Below the pieces are notes generated by a model that saw nothing but the letters and a program-made list of their open reading frames with translations, did no database searches and was not told the origin of the DNA. Source: Bacteroidota bacterium (GTDB lineage Bacteria > Bacteroidota > Bacteroidia > AKYH767-A > OLB10). From it: a stretch of 64,000 bases of DNA. This document shows, in pieces, positions 34,552-45,101 of the stretch (its first letter is position 1; each line of letters opens with the position of its first letter). Both the position numbers and the translations under genes were made by a program. The stretch is from assembly GCA_016717725.1 (NCBI GenBank), contig JADKFA010000004.1:62001-126000 (forward strand), in the 5' to 3' direction.

Positions 34552-36753
34552 CTACTTCACTAAATCGAAACGATCGAGATTCATCACCTTCGCCCAAGCT
34601 GCAACAAAATCTTTTATGAACTTTTGGTTTGCATCATTACATGCATAAACTTCAGCCAATGCACGCAACTCTGAATTGGAACCGAAGATAAGATCAGCTC
34701 TCGTTCCTGTCCATTTTACCTTACCTGTCTTACGATCACGTCCTTCGAATACATCTTGCTTATCGCTTGTCGAATTCCATGTTGTAGTTAAATCAAGAAG
34801 GTTTGTAAAGAAATCATTTGTTAATGCTTCTGGGGTGTTGGTAAAGACGCCATGCTTCGATTGATCGAAGTTAGTATTCAACACCCGCATTCCGCCAAAC
34901 AATACGGTCATTTCAGGAGCTGAAAGTGTCAGTAGTTGCGCTTTGTCAATCAACATTTCCTCTGCGGAAGAAACATGACGAGGATTATAATAATTCCTAA
35001 ATCCATCAGCACTTGGCTCCAAAACAGCAAACGATTCTACGTCGGTTTGTTCTTGGCTTGCATCTCCTCGTCCTGGCGAAAATGGAACCTTCACCTCTTG
35101 GCCCGCTTTTTTTGCTGCTTGCTCAACGCCAACACATCCAGCCAATACAATAACATCAGCCAATGAAATCATCTTTCCTCCTGACTGAGACTTATTGAAA
35201 GTAGATTGAATTCCTTCTAATGTCTTTAACACTTTATCCAATTGGGCTGGATTATTCACTTTCCAATTATTTTGTGGGGCAAGACGTATACGCGCACCGT
35301 TAGCTCCTCCACGTTTGTCAGAACCTCGAAAAGTAGATGCAGAAGCCCATGCGGTTGATACCAATTGGGAAACGGTTAATCCACTTTCCATTATTTTCGA
35401 TTTTAATACAGCGGCATCCTTTTCATCAATTAATTTATGTGTCACTGCAGGAATTGGATCTTGCCAAATCAACACTTCTTTTGGAACTTCTGCTCCTAGA
35501 TAACGAGTAATGGGACCCATATCACGATGCGTTAATTTATACCATGCCTTAGCAAATGCATCTGCGAACTGATCAGGATTATCTAAAAATCGCTTCGAAA
35601 TTTTTTCATAAGAAGGATCCATTCTTAACGCAAGATCCGTAGTTAGCATGACTGGTACATGCCTTTTTGATGGATCATGAGCATCAGGAACTGTATTTGC
35701 ACCCATACCATGCTTAGGGATCCATTGTTGTGCACCAGCAGGACTTTTTGTTAATTCCCATTCGTAACCGAATAGATTCCAGAAAAAATTATTACTCCAT
35801 TTTGTTGGCGTCGTTGTCCACGCTCCTTCGAGTCCGCTAGTGATGGTATCCACTCCATGTCCAGTATTGAATGAATTTTTCCATCCTAAACCTTGCTCTT
35901 CAATTCCAGCTGCGGCAGGTTCGGCTCCAACATATTTACTTGGATCAGCTGCACCATGTGTTTTACCGAATGTATGTCCGCCAGCAATTAATGCTACTGT
36001 TTCTTCGTCATTCATTGCCATGCGACCAAATGTTTCGCGAATATCACGAGCTGCTAATAACGGATCTGGGTTACCGTTAGGTCCTTCTGGATTCACATAG
36101 ATGAGTCCCATTTGCACTGCGGCAAGAGGGTTTTCTAATTCACGATCATCTTTATGCCTTTTATCATCTAACCACTTTCCTTCAGATCCCCAATAAATAT
36201 CTTCGGGTGCTTCCCAAACATCTTCACGTCCACCTGCGAAACCAAAAGTTTTAAAGCCCATGGATTCCAATGCGCAATTACCTGCAAGTATCATTAAGTC
36301 TGCCCACGAAATCTTTTTACCATACTTTTGTTTGATGGGCCACAGAAGCAATCGAGCTTTGTCGAGATTAGCATTATCAGGCCAACTATTGAGTGGTGCA
36401 AATCGTTGTGCTCCAAATCCTGCACCGCCGCGACCATCTGCGATACGGTACGTACCTGCGCTATGCCATGCCATGCGAATAAAAAACGGACCGTAGTGAC
36501 CGTAGTCAGCAGGCCACCAATCTTGAGAGTTCGTCATCAAATCAAAAATATCTTTCTTCACAGCTTTCAAATCGAGACTTAAAAATTCCTTTGCATAATC
36601 AAAAGACTCATCCATCGGATTTGATAAAGAAGCATATTGACGAAGGATATTTAACTTTAACTGATTAGGCCACCAGTCGCGGTTTCTAGTGCCAGATCCA
36701 GCACTTTGTGTCATTGCCCCACCGCTAAAAGGGCATTTGCTTTCTGTATTCAC
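34552..36753 (-). CDS. katG: Catalase-peroxidase KatG
   Basis: 733 residues, normal length. The distal heme pocket shows Arg93, Trp96 and His97 in IRMAWHSAGTYR. The proximal block GGHTFGKTHGAADPSK carries the heme-ligand histidine. GLIYVNPEGPNG contains the Tyr of the Met-Tyr-Trp crosslink typical of the family. The second half is the degenerate duplicated peroxidase domain. It degrades H2O2 in the cytoplasm. The divergent gap of 287 bases to the next gene shows no obvious PerR/OxyR-like operator to me. Confidence 0.97.
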   Translation of the reverse strand: MNTESKCPFSGGAMTQSAGSGTRNRDWWPNQLKLNILRQYASLSNPMDESFDYAKEFLSLDLKAVKKDIFDLMTNSQDWWPADYGHYGPFFIRMAWHSAGTYRIADGRGGAGFGAQRFAPLNSWPDNANLDKARLLLWPIKQKYGKKISWADLMILAGNCALESMGFKTFGFAGGREDVWEAPEDIYWGSEGKWLDDKRHKDDRELENPLAAVQMGLIYVNPEGPNGNPDPLLAARDIRETFGRMAMNDEETVALIAGGHTFGKTHGAADPSKYVGAEPAAAGIEEQGLGWKNSFNTGHGVDTITSGLEGAWTTTPTKWSNNFFWNLFGYEWELTKSPAGAQQWIPKHGMGANTVPDAHDPSKRHVPVMLTTDLALRMDPSYEKISKRFLDNPDQFADAFAKAWYKLTHRDMGPITRYLGAEVPKEVLIWQDPIPAVTHKLIDEKDAAVLKSKIMESGLTVSQLVSTAWASASTFRGSDKRGGANGARIRLAPQNNWKVNNPAQLDKVLKTLEGIQSTFNKSQSGGKMISLADVIVLAGCVGVEQAAKKAGQEVKVPFSPGRGDASQEQTDVESFAVLEPSADGFRNYYNPRHVSSAEEMLIDKAQLLTLSAPEMTVLFGGMRVLNTNFDQSKHGVFTNTPEALTNDFFTNLLDLTTTWNSTSDKQDVFEGRDRKTGKVKWTGTRADLIFGSNSELRALAEVYACNDANQKFIKDFVAAWAKVMNLDRFDLVK

Positions 36754-37046
36754 GTTTTCCTTTTTTTAAATTAGTTTATAGTTTATAAAGATAAACAATT
36801 ATTTATTTAAGAAGTTCATGATAAATCTCAATGCTGAAAAATGAAGGTATGTTAAAATTAAATGTCTCCGTAATTCAATGAAATAGACTTTAGAATCTCG
36901 AAAACATTACTAAATTTTATTTATGAATTTTTTCAAAAATCGGTAACATTATTTACGAATTTAAAAATTAAGTCCATAAAAATTACATTAAAAAGAATTC
37001 ATATTAAAATAATACTATCTTTATTCCTCGAATTACTTTATTGAAA

Positions 37047-37532
37047 GTGAAAAAAGAAAAACCCTTAGTTGATAAGAAATATTTACTTGAAAAGTATCCA
37101 GGTAAAGGCGGATGGACTTATGCAATAATTTCAGATATTTTTCCTGATAAAAAAGCTCCTTTCAGATGGGTTAAGGTAAAAGGAAGTATTGACGATTATA
37201 CATTTAAAAATTACACCTTGATGCCAATGGGCAACGGTAAACTTTTTTTACCTGTGAAGGCCGCCATTCGAAAATTAATAGGTAAAAAAGAAGGAGATTG
37301 GGTGCATGTAATTTTACATACTGACAACTCCCCCATTGAAATTCCAGAAGAGTTTCTATTGTGCCTAAAGGATGTTGCGATAGCACATAAGAATTTTATG
37401 AATTTTACATCTGGTCAACAAAAAGAATACATTGATTGGATTTATTCTGCAAAAAAAGAGGAAACTCGAGTTGAAAGAATGGCCATATCCATTGGTAAAA
37501 TAGAAAATGGGGGGAAATTACGGGATAAATAA
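37047..37532 (+). CDS. DUF1905/YdeI-like protein
   Basis: 161 residues from the GTG at 37047; a TTG two codons upstream (37041) is also possible. The N-terminal DUF1905 domain shows FRWVKVKGSIDDYTFKNYTL, LMPMGNG and FLPVKAAIRKLIGKKEGDWV. The C-terminal YdeI helical part has LKDVAIAHKNFMNFTSGQQ followed by KEYIDWIYSAKK, the common family end. Members are small cytosolic proteins of unknown function, some tied to metal- or peptide-stress tolerance. The MATE gene follows 42 bases later. Confidence 0.8.
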   Translation: MKKEKPLVDKKYLLEKYPGKGGWTYAIISDIFPDKKAPFRWVKVKGSIDDYTFKNYTLMPMGNGKLFLPVKAAIRKLIGKKEGDWVHVILHTDNSPIEIPEEFLLCLKDVAIAHKNFMNFTSGQQKEYIDWIYSAKKEETRVERMAISIGKIENGGKLRDK

Positions 37533-37574
37533 TTAATTTTATACTATTACTGAAAAATAATATACTCTTTCCAA

Positions 37575-38987
37575 ATGAATTCAACAAAAGAAATATTTAT
37601 TAAAAAAAGCATCTGGCAAGAATTAAAAGACGCAATTCGTGGAACAGAGGCGGATTACACGAAGGTGAGTTTAAATAGAGCCATCTTCCTTTTAGCTGTT
37701 CCTATGATTTTAGAGTTAGTGATGGAATCCACATTTGCTGTTGTTGATATTTTCTTTGTCGGAAAACTAGGGTCTTCCGCAGTAGCAACAGTTGGATTAA
37801 CTGAAACCTATCTCTTTTTGCTTTATTCTTTAGCGATGGGATTGTCGATGGCCGTTACGGCAATTATAGCTCGAAGAATAGGAGAAAAAAATAAAACGGA
37901 AGCCGCTATTTCTGCTGTTCAGGCAATACTTCTCGCATTATTTATATCCATCCCGTTTTCACTTGCTGGAATATTTTATGCCAAGGATTTATTGATGTTG
38001 ATGGGAGCAGATCCTTGGAGCGTGGAAGTAGGATATAAATATACACAATGGATGCTAGGAGGCAACTTTGTCATTCTTCTCTTGTTTATTATCAATGCAA
38101 TTTTTCGTGGTGCGGGTGATGCTGCAATTGCTATGCGTGTATTGTGGATTGCCAATGGGATCAATATCATACTATGTCCACTATTAATAAATGGATGGGG
38201 ACTAATTCCCGCGATGGGGATAGAGGGTGCTGCCATTGCTACTAATATAGGGCGGGGAACGGGTGTATTGCTTCAATTATATCTCTTATTGAAAGGCGGA
38301 AAACATATTCGTGTTACTTTAGCCCAACTTCAACTTAATGTAAAACTTATGTTGAATATGATAAAAACGTCCCTTGGTGGAATTGCACAAATGTTAATCG
38401 CAATGACCTCTTGGATTTTCTTGATGCGAATACTCTCCAATATTGGAAGTGAAGCCGTAGCCGGTGCTACTATTTCCATTCGAATCATGATGTTTACTAT
38501 TATGCCAGCATGGGGCCTCTCCAACGCTGCTGCAACTTTGGTGGGACAAAATTTAGGAGCGAATCAGCCAGATCGTGCGGAATCGACTGTATGGAAAATT
38601 GGATTTTACAATATGTTTTTTCTGATTGGAGTTTCGCTTGTATTTTATTTCTTCAACAATGAATTAGTCAACATTTTTACACAAGATCCCCTTGTCATTA
38701 AGGTTGGTTCGGAGTGGTTAAAAATTCTTTCCTACTCCTTCTTTGTTTATGCTTGGTGGATGGTGACGGTACAAGCATTCAACGGTGCGGGTGATACAAA
38801 AACACCAACGTATATTAATCTAGTATTCTTTTGGCTGATACAAATTCCATTGGCATACTACTTAGCAATTCATTTGGATTGGGCAGAATCTGGTGTGTTT
38901 TGGGCGGTATTCTTCTCCGAAACTTCGGTGGGATTATTCACACTATGGATTTTCAAAAAAGGAAAATGGAAAACGATGAAAGTATAA
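37575..38987 (+). CDS. MATE-family efflux transporter
   Basis: 470 residues with about 12 membrane helices. MATE signatures: FLLAVPMILELVMESTFAVV near the start, then VDIFFVGKLGSSAVATVGLT, GRGTGVLLQLYLL in the middle, the C-terminal duplicate AAATLVGQNLGANQPDRAES and AWWMVTVQAFNGAGDTKTPT. Such proteins export cationic drugs or dyes in exchange for Na+ or H+. It converges with the NADH dehydrogenase gene on the other strand, whose stop lies 57 bases away. Confidence 0.92.
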   Translation: MNSTKEIFIKKSIWQELKDAIRGTEADYTKVSLNRAIFLLAVPMILELVMESTFAVVDIFFVGKLGSSAVATVGLTETYLFLLYSLAMGLSMAVTAIIARRIGEKNKTEAAISAVQAILLALFISIPFSLAGIFYAKDLLMLMGADPWSVEVGYKYTQWMLGGNFVILLLFIINAIFRGAGDAAIAMRVLWIANGINIILCPLLINGWGLIPAMGIEGAAIATNIGRGTGVLLQLYLLLKGGKHIRVTLAQLQLNVKLMLNMIKTSLGGIAQMLIAMTSWIFLMRILSNIGSEAVAGATISIRIMMFTIMPAWGLSNAAATLVGQNLGANQPDRAESTVWKIGFYNMFFLIGVSLVFYFFNNELVNIFTQDPLVIKVGSEWLKILSYSFFVYAWWMVTVQAFNGAGDTKTPTYINLVFFWLIQIPLAYYLAIHLDWAESGVFWAVFFSETSVGLFTLWIFKKGKWKTMKV

Positions 38988-39043
38988 TTTATAAAGATGG
39001 ACTATTATCAATTTTAGAAAAACCCATCTTTCAGAAATAAAAA

Positions 39044-40288
39044 CTATTTCTTTTCTTTTAAAATTAAACGCAGGGAAGAATCTTTTGTTAAATAGGCCCA
39101 TGCCCAATTAATAAAAATGATCAATTTATTTTTTACGCTTAGTATTAACATCAAGTGTAAAAACATCCACACTAACCAAGCGGTGTAACCTTTGAACTTT
39201 ATAAAAGGAAGATCTACCACTGCTTTATTTCTACCAATGGTAGCCATCGATCCCAAATCGCGATACTCAAATTCTACTGGTTTTCTATTTTTCTCGAGCA
39301 ACTTCAAATTTTTCACTAATCGCTTCGCCTGATTTATAGCAACGTTCGCTAATTGCGGATGGCCTTTGGGATATGTTGGAGTCTCCATGTATGCTATGTC
39401 TCCAATCGCAAAAATGAAAGTACTACCCAGCACCTGATTAAAACGATTTACCTTTATACGATTTCCTGCCATCAAGATGTCGCTAGACAATCCTTTAATA
39501 CTATTTCCTGTGACTCCTGCCGCCCAAATAACGGTTTTACTCTGGATCACTTCTCCACTTTGTAGAGTAAGTTTCTCTCCATCATAATCCTTCACGTATG
39601 TTTGAGTATACAACTTTACGCCCATCTCTTCCAAATACTTTCTTGAAGCTTGCTTCGCCTGTTCACTCATGTTGTTGAGTGTATTCTCGCTGCCTTCAAT
39701 GAGCAGAATCTGAAAAGTAGAAAAATCAATGCCTCGATAATCTTTAGGAAGAACATGTTGTTTAATCTCAGCAAACGCTCCTGCTAATTCAACTCCTGTT
39801 GGACCCGCGCCTACAATAACTAAATTCAACAATCCTTTTTTTTCCTCTTGTTTTGCAGAAATAATATTTTCAAAAGTTTGAAGGATGTGATTTCGAATAC
39901 TAATTGCATCGTATGTCGACTTTAAAGTAAACGTATTCCTTTCTATATTCTCATTTCCAAAAAAATTAGTCTTACATCCTATGGCGATGATGAGATAGTC
40001 GAAAGTGAAATCGCCAATGTCAGTAATAACCTGTTTGTTTTCTTGATTAATCTCCAACACTTCCGCCATCCGAATATGCACATTCTTCTTATTCCGAAAA
40101 ATATTTCTCAGTGGAAAGGAAATGCTGCTAGGTTCAAGTTGCGAAGTAGCTACTTGATAAAACAAAGGTTGAAATTGATGATGATTTAATTTATCGAATA
40201 GCCATACATCGAATAATTCCTCATCCAAATTTCGCACACATTGTATTCCTGCAAATCCACCTCCAATAACAACAACTTTCTTTTTCAT
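39044..40288 (-). CDS. Type II NADH dehydrogenase (NAD(P)/FAD-dependent oxidoreductase)
   Basis: 414 residues. FAD-binding GxGxxG near the start (KVVVIGGGFAGIQCVRNL), NADH-binding second Rossmann motif LVIVGAGPTGVELAGAFAE at about 155-175, TVIWAAGVTGNSIKGL, and FAIGDIAYMETP near residue 295. The last 60 residues include a hydrophobic segment (YTAWLVWMFLHLMLILSVKN) that anchors the enzyme to the membrane. It oxidises NADH and passes electrons to the quinone pool without pumping. The DoxX gene lies 57 bases upstream. Confidence 0.92.
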   Translation of the reverse strand: MKKKVVVIGGGFAGIQCVRNLDEELFDVWLFDKLNHHQFQPLFYQVATSQLEPSSISFPLRNIFRNKKNVHIRMAEVLEINQENKQVITDIGDFTFDYLIIAIGCKTNFFGNENIERNTFTLKSTYDAISIRNHILQTFENIISAKQEEKKGLLNLVIVGAGPTGVELAGAFAEIKQHVLPKDYRGIDFSTFQILLIEGSENTLNNMSEQAKQASRKYLEEMGVKLYTQTYVKDYDGEKLTLQSGEVIQSKTVIWAAGVTGNSIKGLSSDILMAGNRIKVNRFNQVLGSTFIFAIGDIAYMETPTYPKGHPQLANVAINQAKRLVKNLKLLEKNRKPVEFEYRDLGSMATIGRNKAVVDLPFIKFKGYTAWLVWMFLHLMLILSVKNKLIIFINWAWAYLTKDSSLRLILKEKK

Positions 40289-40345
40289 TACATTTAAAGC
40301 TAGAAACAGTACAAAATAAAATTCGAACTACATCAACATCATTCT

Positions 40346-40723
40346 CTACTTTACTAAGGGCATATACTTTTCTCTATTCTCAAACATCACCCAGAGATTG
40401 ATGGCCAATAAACAGAAAACCAAAGGAAGTCCTGATTGTGCATTAATAACATGGGTTAGAACAATACCAATCATAATTGGAAAAGTGATAAGGGCTCCAA
40501 GTGCTCTGAATCGATTAGTAATAAATAATACTCCTCCAATAATTTCAACTACTGCAATAAGGGGTATCAACCAAGAAATGGCCATTAAGGCTTTCATTAA
40601 ATTAACCATATTCTCTGGTAAATCATCAGGAACTGGAATATAATTAAAGATCTTATTCAATCCTGCATTAATAAACATAAGTCCAAAGAGTAGACTTACA
40701 ATAAATAAAATTTTCTTTTTCAT
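40346..40723 (-). CDS. DoxX-like membrane protein
   Basis: 125 residues from the ATG at 40721-40723; an upstream in-frame start adds 17 polar residues and is unlikely. Four membrane helices, with the DoxX/MauE pattern LFINAGLNKIF-like FGLMFINAGLNKIFNYIPVP, LIAVVEIIGGVLFITNRFRA and THVINAQSGLPLVFC. The family is linked to quinone or sulfide redox in some species. Proximity to a type II NADH dehydrogenase suggests a respiratory or redox link, inferred. Confidence 0.8.
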   Translation of the reverse strand: MKKKILFIVSLLFGLMFINAGLNKIFNYIPVPDDLPENMVNLMKALMAISWLIPLIAVVEIIGGVLFITNRFRALGALITFPIMIGIVLTHVINAQSGLPLVFCLLAINLWVMFENREKYMPLVK

Positions 40724-41176
40724 GGGATAGTTTAAATTTGTAAAAAGGAGATATCTATACTTGCAACTCTTCAAAGATATTAGTTTTATATCGAACCAAT
40801 TTGCATTTATTTTAATTTATTACACACCAGCCTTCTTATTCTAATGGGTAACATCCACTTTTACAGTTTTATAAGTCACAATTCAACATAGAATATTTTC
40901 ACATCAACCTACTTAATACTAATTCTTCAATCATTAAATTTCAAATGATCAACCCTAAATTTTCCTAACCATAATTCACTTACTAATGTGTTGATGAATT
41001 ATCTATATTCCATCAAATACCTCTTAAACTCACTTCATCTGAATCCACCGCAATCCTTAGAATATTAAAATAATCCTTTTTTTATATTCATAAGAATGGT
41101 AGATTTGTTTTGAATACATAAGTAGGCAAATTTATTTATATTCCTTCAATCAACATTTGGTTTAAAAATACGCTTC
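40724..41176. other. AT-rich divergent intergenic region
   Basis: 450 bases without genes. TAGATTTG (41100-41107) fits the -7 consensus for the plus-strand kinase gene. A sequence TAACCATAATTCAC near 40967 resembles half of the operator-like motif described at 44246 and 44999. Nothing else is seen. Confidence 0.4.
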
Positions 41177-44100
41177 ATGAATTTGAAAACTAAATTTCTT
41201 TTTATTCCCCTATTGTTTCTATTCAGTTTTTCTGAAGCGCAACCCACTACATTAAACATAAAGAAACTTACTTCTGAAAATGGACTTTCCGATAATCAAG
41301 TCACTTGCATTATAAAGGATAAATCAGGATTTATTTGGGTAGGCACTAAGAATGGGTTGAATCGTTTTGATGGTAGAGAATTTTATATTTTTAGGCATGA
41401 TGAAAATAATAACTCATCCATTGGAGGAAACAACATCTCTTGTCTTGAAATGGATGATGACTCCATCCTTTGGATTGGCACTGCATCAGCGGGTTTTAGC
41501 AGCTATAATTTTCGGAATGGTAAATTCACAAATTATAATAAGAATAATTCCCCTCTGTCCTCTAACAGCGTCAATGATATTGCATTTGACAGAAACAGAA
41601 ATAAACTTTGGATTGCATACAACCATAAGGGGCTTCAAACCTTTGATCTTAAAAAATCGAGTTTAGATTCAGGTAACTATTCAGCCAATACATTTTATGA
41701 TGTATTAATCAAAGATAATAACGTCTATTTAGCAGGAATCAATCAATCACTAGGCTGGCTCAAAACTATAAATAACAAACTGAACGATTATTCTGACACA
41801 GCAAGCACAATTAATAAAATATTTTTGAGTCGTGGAAATAGAATATTGGTAGGAGCTTGGGACAATGGGCTTCATGAATTTGATAATAATTCCCAACGAA
41901 TCAATACCTTTTTATTCGATGGATCTTCTCAGCTCAATAAATCAGGGAATGAAATAATTTCTATTGCTGAGGATGATGAAGGTATCCTTTGGTGCGGAAC
42001 AAAATCGACAGGTATAAAGTTCTTTGATTTAAAGTCGAACACCTTTCAACAAAAATATATTTTACCTGGTGTGAATTCACGTCGCATCACCCATCTCTAT
42101 AACGATAACAAAAATAGGATGTGGATTGGAACTGAAGTAGGTCTTTTTATCTATGACCCTATTGGAAATCTTTTTCAAATTACACATTTACCCGTTCCTT
42201 CAAATAGTCCACAATGTAAAGTGTATGATAAATTATTCTTACTAAGCGGAACTGAAATTATCGTAAGTGAATGTGGACTTTTCTATAAAAAAAGCAACGA
42301 TCAAGAATATCAACATAAGAATTTATTTTATAGAGGTGAAAAACAACAACTATTTAGTCTATTTAGAGATTATAAAAATAGAATTTATGTTGGAAGCAAC
42401 AAGACACTTTTTTATCTTGATACCATTGACTTCACCATTACCAATATGTATTGTAATGCTTCTCTTTCCGATGCAGGATTTAATTCTGTAGTTTCTTCTC
42501 GCATCAACAACCTTACCCAACTAGCTCATCATGACGACACCGTAATTCTAGCCTCCGTTTATGGTCATGTCCCCTATATTATATATCCCGAAAAAAAGAA
42601 TATTTTTATGTTGATAGCAGAAAGCAATAATAAAGACGACTATATCGACAATTTAACTAATAAATTATTCATCGACTCTAAAAATAATTTTTGGATTTGT
42701 GAGTGCTTTACAAGGAATAACCAAAGTGTTCATTCCTGATCAAATTGACTTCAAAAAGTATAAGACCAATCAACCTGATATTCCACGAATTAATTTTACC
42801 TATAAATCATGGGCTAAATTAAATTCTGAGAACTCTTCTCCCATCACCAATGTGTACGATATTGTAGAAAATAAAGATAGTTCATTTTGGATTACAACAC
42901 AAGGATCAGGTCTTATCAAGTTTTTTCCCGACAATAAAAAGAATCCATTTACTTCTGTTGCCACCAATTACAAATCACTACAGGGGATTATTAAAACGGA
43001 TGAAAACAATTTATGGATCACATCTTCTAACGGGCTAATCAACTACAATATTAAAAATAATAGATACAAGCTTTATGACAAAAGTAATGGGATAACTGAA
43101 AATATAGGAGGTTACTTCTTTAGCTCAAATTCTTTTACCAATAATTATATTGTAAGTGCGGGATTTGATGGTGGATTCATCTCCTTTAATCCAAAAAATA
43201 TACTTGAAGACACAGAAATACCCAGCGTTAAAATTACTCGACTTTGGGTGTTAGACTCCCCTTCTGATTCACTTCTCTATTCACCAATAAAATTAATGCA
43301 CAATCAAAACTTTTTAAAGTTTTATCTTTCGGCAAATTGTTTTACCAACAACGAACAAACTTCTTACCAATACTTTTTAGAGGGTATTGATGAAAAATGG
43401 AGAGATAATCAAACTAATCCCTTAATTACATATACAAATTTACCACCTGGCAATTTTACTCTTAAAATAAAAGCTATTAATAGTAATGGATTAGAAAGTG
43501 ATCCCATTAGTTATTCCATTTTAATTACACCTCCTTTCTATAAAACCAATTGGTTCTATTTCTTGATGGCTGTATTCGTGGGAAGTATTATATACTTCTT
43601 TTATCAATATCGTATCCAGCAATTCCTCAAATTACAAGAGGTGAGGAATAAAATTGCCCGTGATCTCCATGATGATATTGGAAGCACGTTGGGAAGTATT
43701 CATCTTTATAGCCAAATTGCAGCCAAGAAAATAGGAGAGAATAACCATGAAAGAACTCGACTCATTCTAGAAAGAATTGAAAAATCATCTGGTGAAATTA
43801 TTGAAAAAACAAGCGATGCTGTTTGGGTGGTGAAAGCGAGTAACGATACCATCGAGAATTTATTCTTAAGAATGGAAGGATATGCAGCTTCTCTATTTGG
43901 AGAAGCGGGAATACAATTTACCATTGAATGTAAAAAAGAAATATTAAATACAAAGTTATCCATGGATCAACGAAAAAATTTATTTCTGGTTTACAAAGAA
44001 GCTATTCATAACATCATTAAATATGCAAATTGTAAACTAGTCAATATTCAATTGACGAAACATGCAAATCAAATTAAATTAAAGATTACAGATAATGGTA

Positions 44101-44240
44101 TTGGATTCAATAGCGATCACATCGACCCATACAACGGCAATGGTCTAATAAACATGAAGGCTCGGGCTGAAGAAATGAAAGGTAAGTTTAGCCTCATCTC
44201 TTTACCAGGAAAGGGCACAATAGTAGAAATCACCATCTAA
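41177..44240 (+). pseudogene. Two-component propeller histidine kinase, one-base frameshift
   Basis: Two frames (41177-42739 and 42699-44240) join into one sensor of about 1020 residues. It has a signal peptide, propeller repeats (FIWVGTKNGLNRFDG, LWIGTASAGF, MWIGTEVGLF), a Y_Y_Y domain (YQYFLEGIDEKWRDNQTN), a membrane helix near 43560, a HisKA_3 dimerisation domain with RDLHDDIGSTLGSIH, and HATPase ending GTIVEITI. At the break, frame 1 reads NNFWICECF and frame 2 SALQGITKVF. Removing one base near 42698-42701 gives NNFWICSALQGITKVF, matching the WIG-type blade. It is the partner of the NarL regulator 57 bases downstream. Confidence 0.83.
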
Positions 44241-44245
44241 ATTTC

Positions 44246-44292
44246 TAACCACAATTGGTTATTGATATACACTAAACATCCCATCAACTTTG
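44246..44292 (+). promoter_or_regulatory. Promoter of the NarL-type regulator overlapped by a palindrome
   Basis: TTG (44262-44264) and CAACTTTG (44285-44292, near TAnnTTTG) are 20 bases apart, giving a start site at or just before the ATG at 44297. The palindrome-like ACCACAATTGGT plus TATTG (44247-44263) overlaps the -33 element. A near copy lies at 44999-45017 before the next gene. It may be the regulator's own binding site; inference. Confidence 0.4.
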
Positions 44293-44296
44293 TACA

Positions 44297-44971
44297 ATGA
44301 AAACGAATGAGAATAAAACCTTGCGCATCATTATTTTTGATGACAATAATAATATGCGTGAATCCATCGATTTGCTTTTATCAACCACCGACCATTTACG
44401 ATTGATAGCAGGATTTGATAGTTGTAAAAATTTGTTGTTCGACATTGAACAAACGAATCCAGATGTAATTCTAATGGACATTGATATGCCTTCCGTTACA
44501 GGAATAGAAGGTGTAAAAGTGATTCGAGCCCAATATCCAGAATTGCCAATTCTAATGTTAACTGGATTTGAAGACGACGATAAAGTATTTAACTCCCTCT
44601 GTGCTGGTGCCAATGGTTATATTTTAAAAAATGCGAAGATGGAGTCCCTTATTCATTATATAGAAGAGGTCCATGCTGGTGGAGCACCCATGACACCTAT
44701 TATTGCTCGCAAGGTTCTGACACAATTTGCAAAACTTCAACCTGAGCAATATCAAAAAGAGGAATACTTTTTAAGCGACCGAGAAAAAGATGTCCTTCAA
44801 CTTTTGGTAAAAGGTAAATCATATAAAATGATTGCTGATGGTCTTAACATCAGCTATGAAACGGTGCATTCACATATTCGAAAAATTTATCAAAAACTAC
44901 ATGTTAATTCCGTTGGAGAAGCTGTATCAAAAACCATATCAAGAAATATTTTGAAGACGTTCTTCTTTTAA
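44297..44971 (+). CDS. NarL/FixJ-type response regulator
   Basis: 224 residues. Receiver domain with IIIFDDNNNMRE acidic pair, phospho-acceptor Asp in VILMDIDMPSVTG, and LTGFEDDDKVF, ILKNAKM. The C-terminal LuxR helix-turn-helix contains LSDREKDVLQLLVKGKSYKM, followed by IADGLNISYETVHSHIRKIY and KLHVNSVGEAV. Partner of the upstream propeller kinase; its target is likely the following exported-protein gene and possibly itself. The predicted promoter leaves almost no 5' leader. Confidence 0.92.
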   Translation: MKTNENKTLRIIIFDDNNNMRESIDLLLSTTDHLRLIAGFDSCKNLLFDIEQTNPDVILMDIDMPSVTGIEGVKVIRAQYPELPILMLTGFEDDDKVFNSLCAGANGYILKNAKMESLIHYIEEVHAGGAPMTPIIARKVLTQFAKLQPEQYQKEEYFLSDREKDVLQLLVKGKSYKMIADGLNISYETVHSHIRKIYQKLHVNSVGEAVSKTISRNILKTFFF

Positions 44972-44977
44972 AAAAGT

Positions 44978-45020
44978 TTATTGCTTTTTAATGTCCAATT
45001 CACCATAATTGGTGATTGCC
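44978..45020 (+). promoter_or_regulatory. Operator-like sequence before the exported protein gene
   Basis: TTATTGCTTTTTAATGTC (44978-44995) recurs with one change at 47838-47855, on the far side of the 45102 gene. Immediately after it, CACCATAATTGGTGATTG (45001-45018) repeats the palindromic motif of 44246-44263 at 15 of 18 positions. Confidence 0.35.
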
Positions 45021-45101
45021 TCCCTTTTTATAAAGCGGGAATTTTGAATAGATGAAATAACGATCATTTCATTCAGATAATCCATTAAAAATCTCTTTAT
45101 C

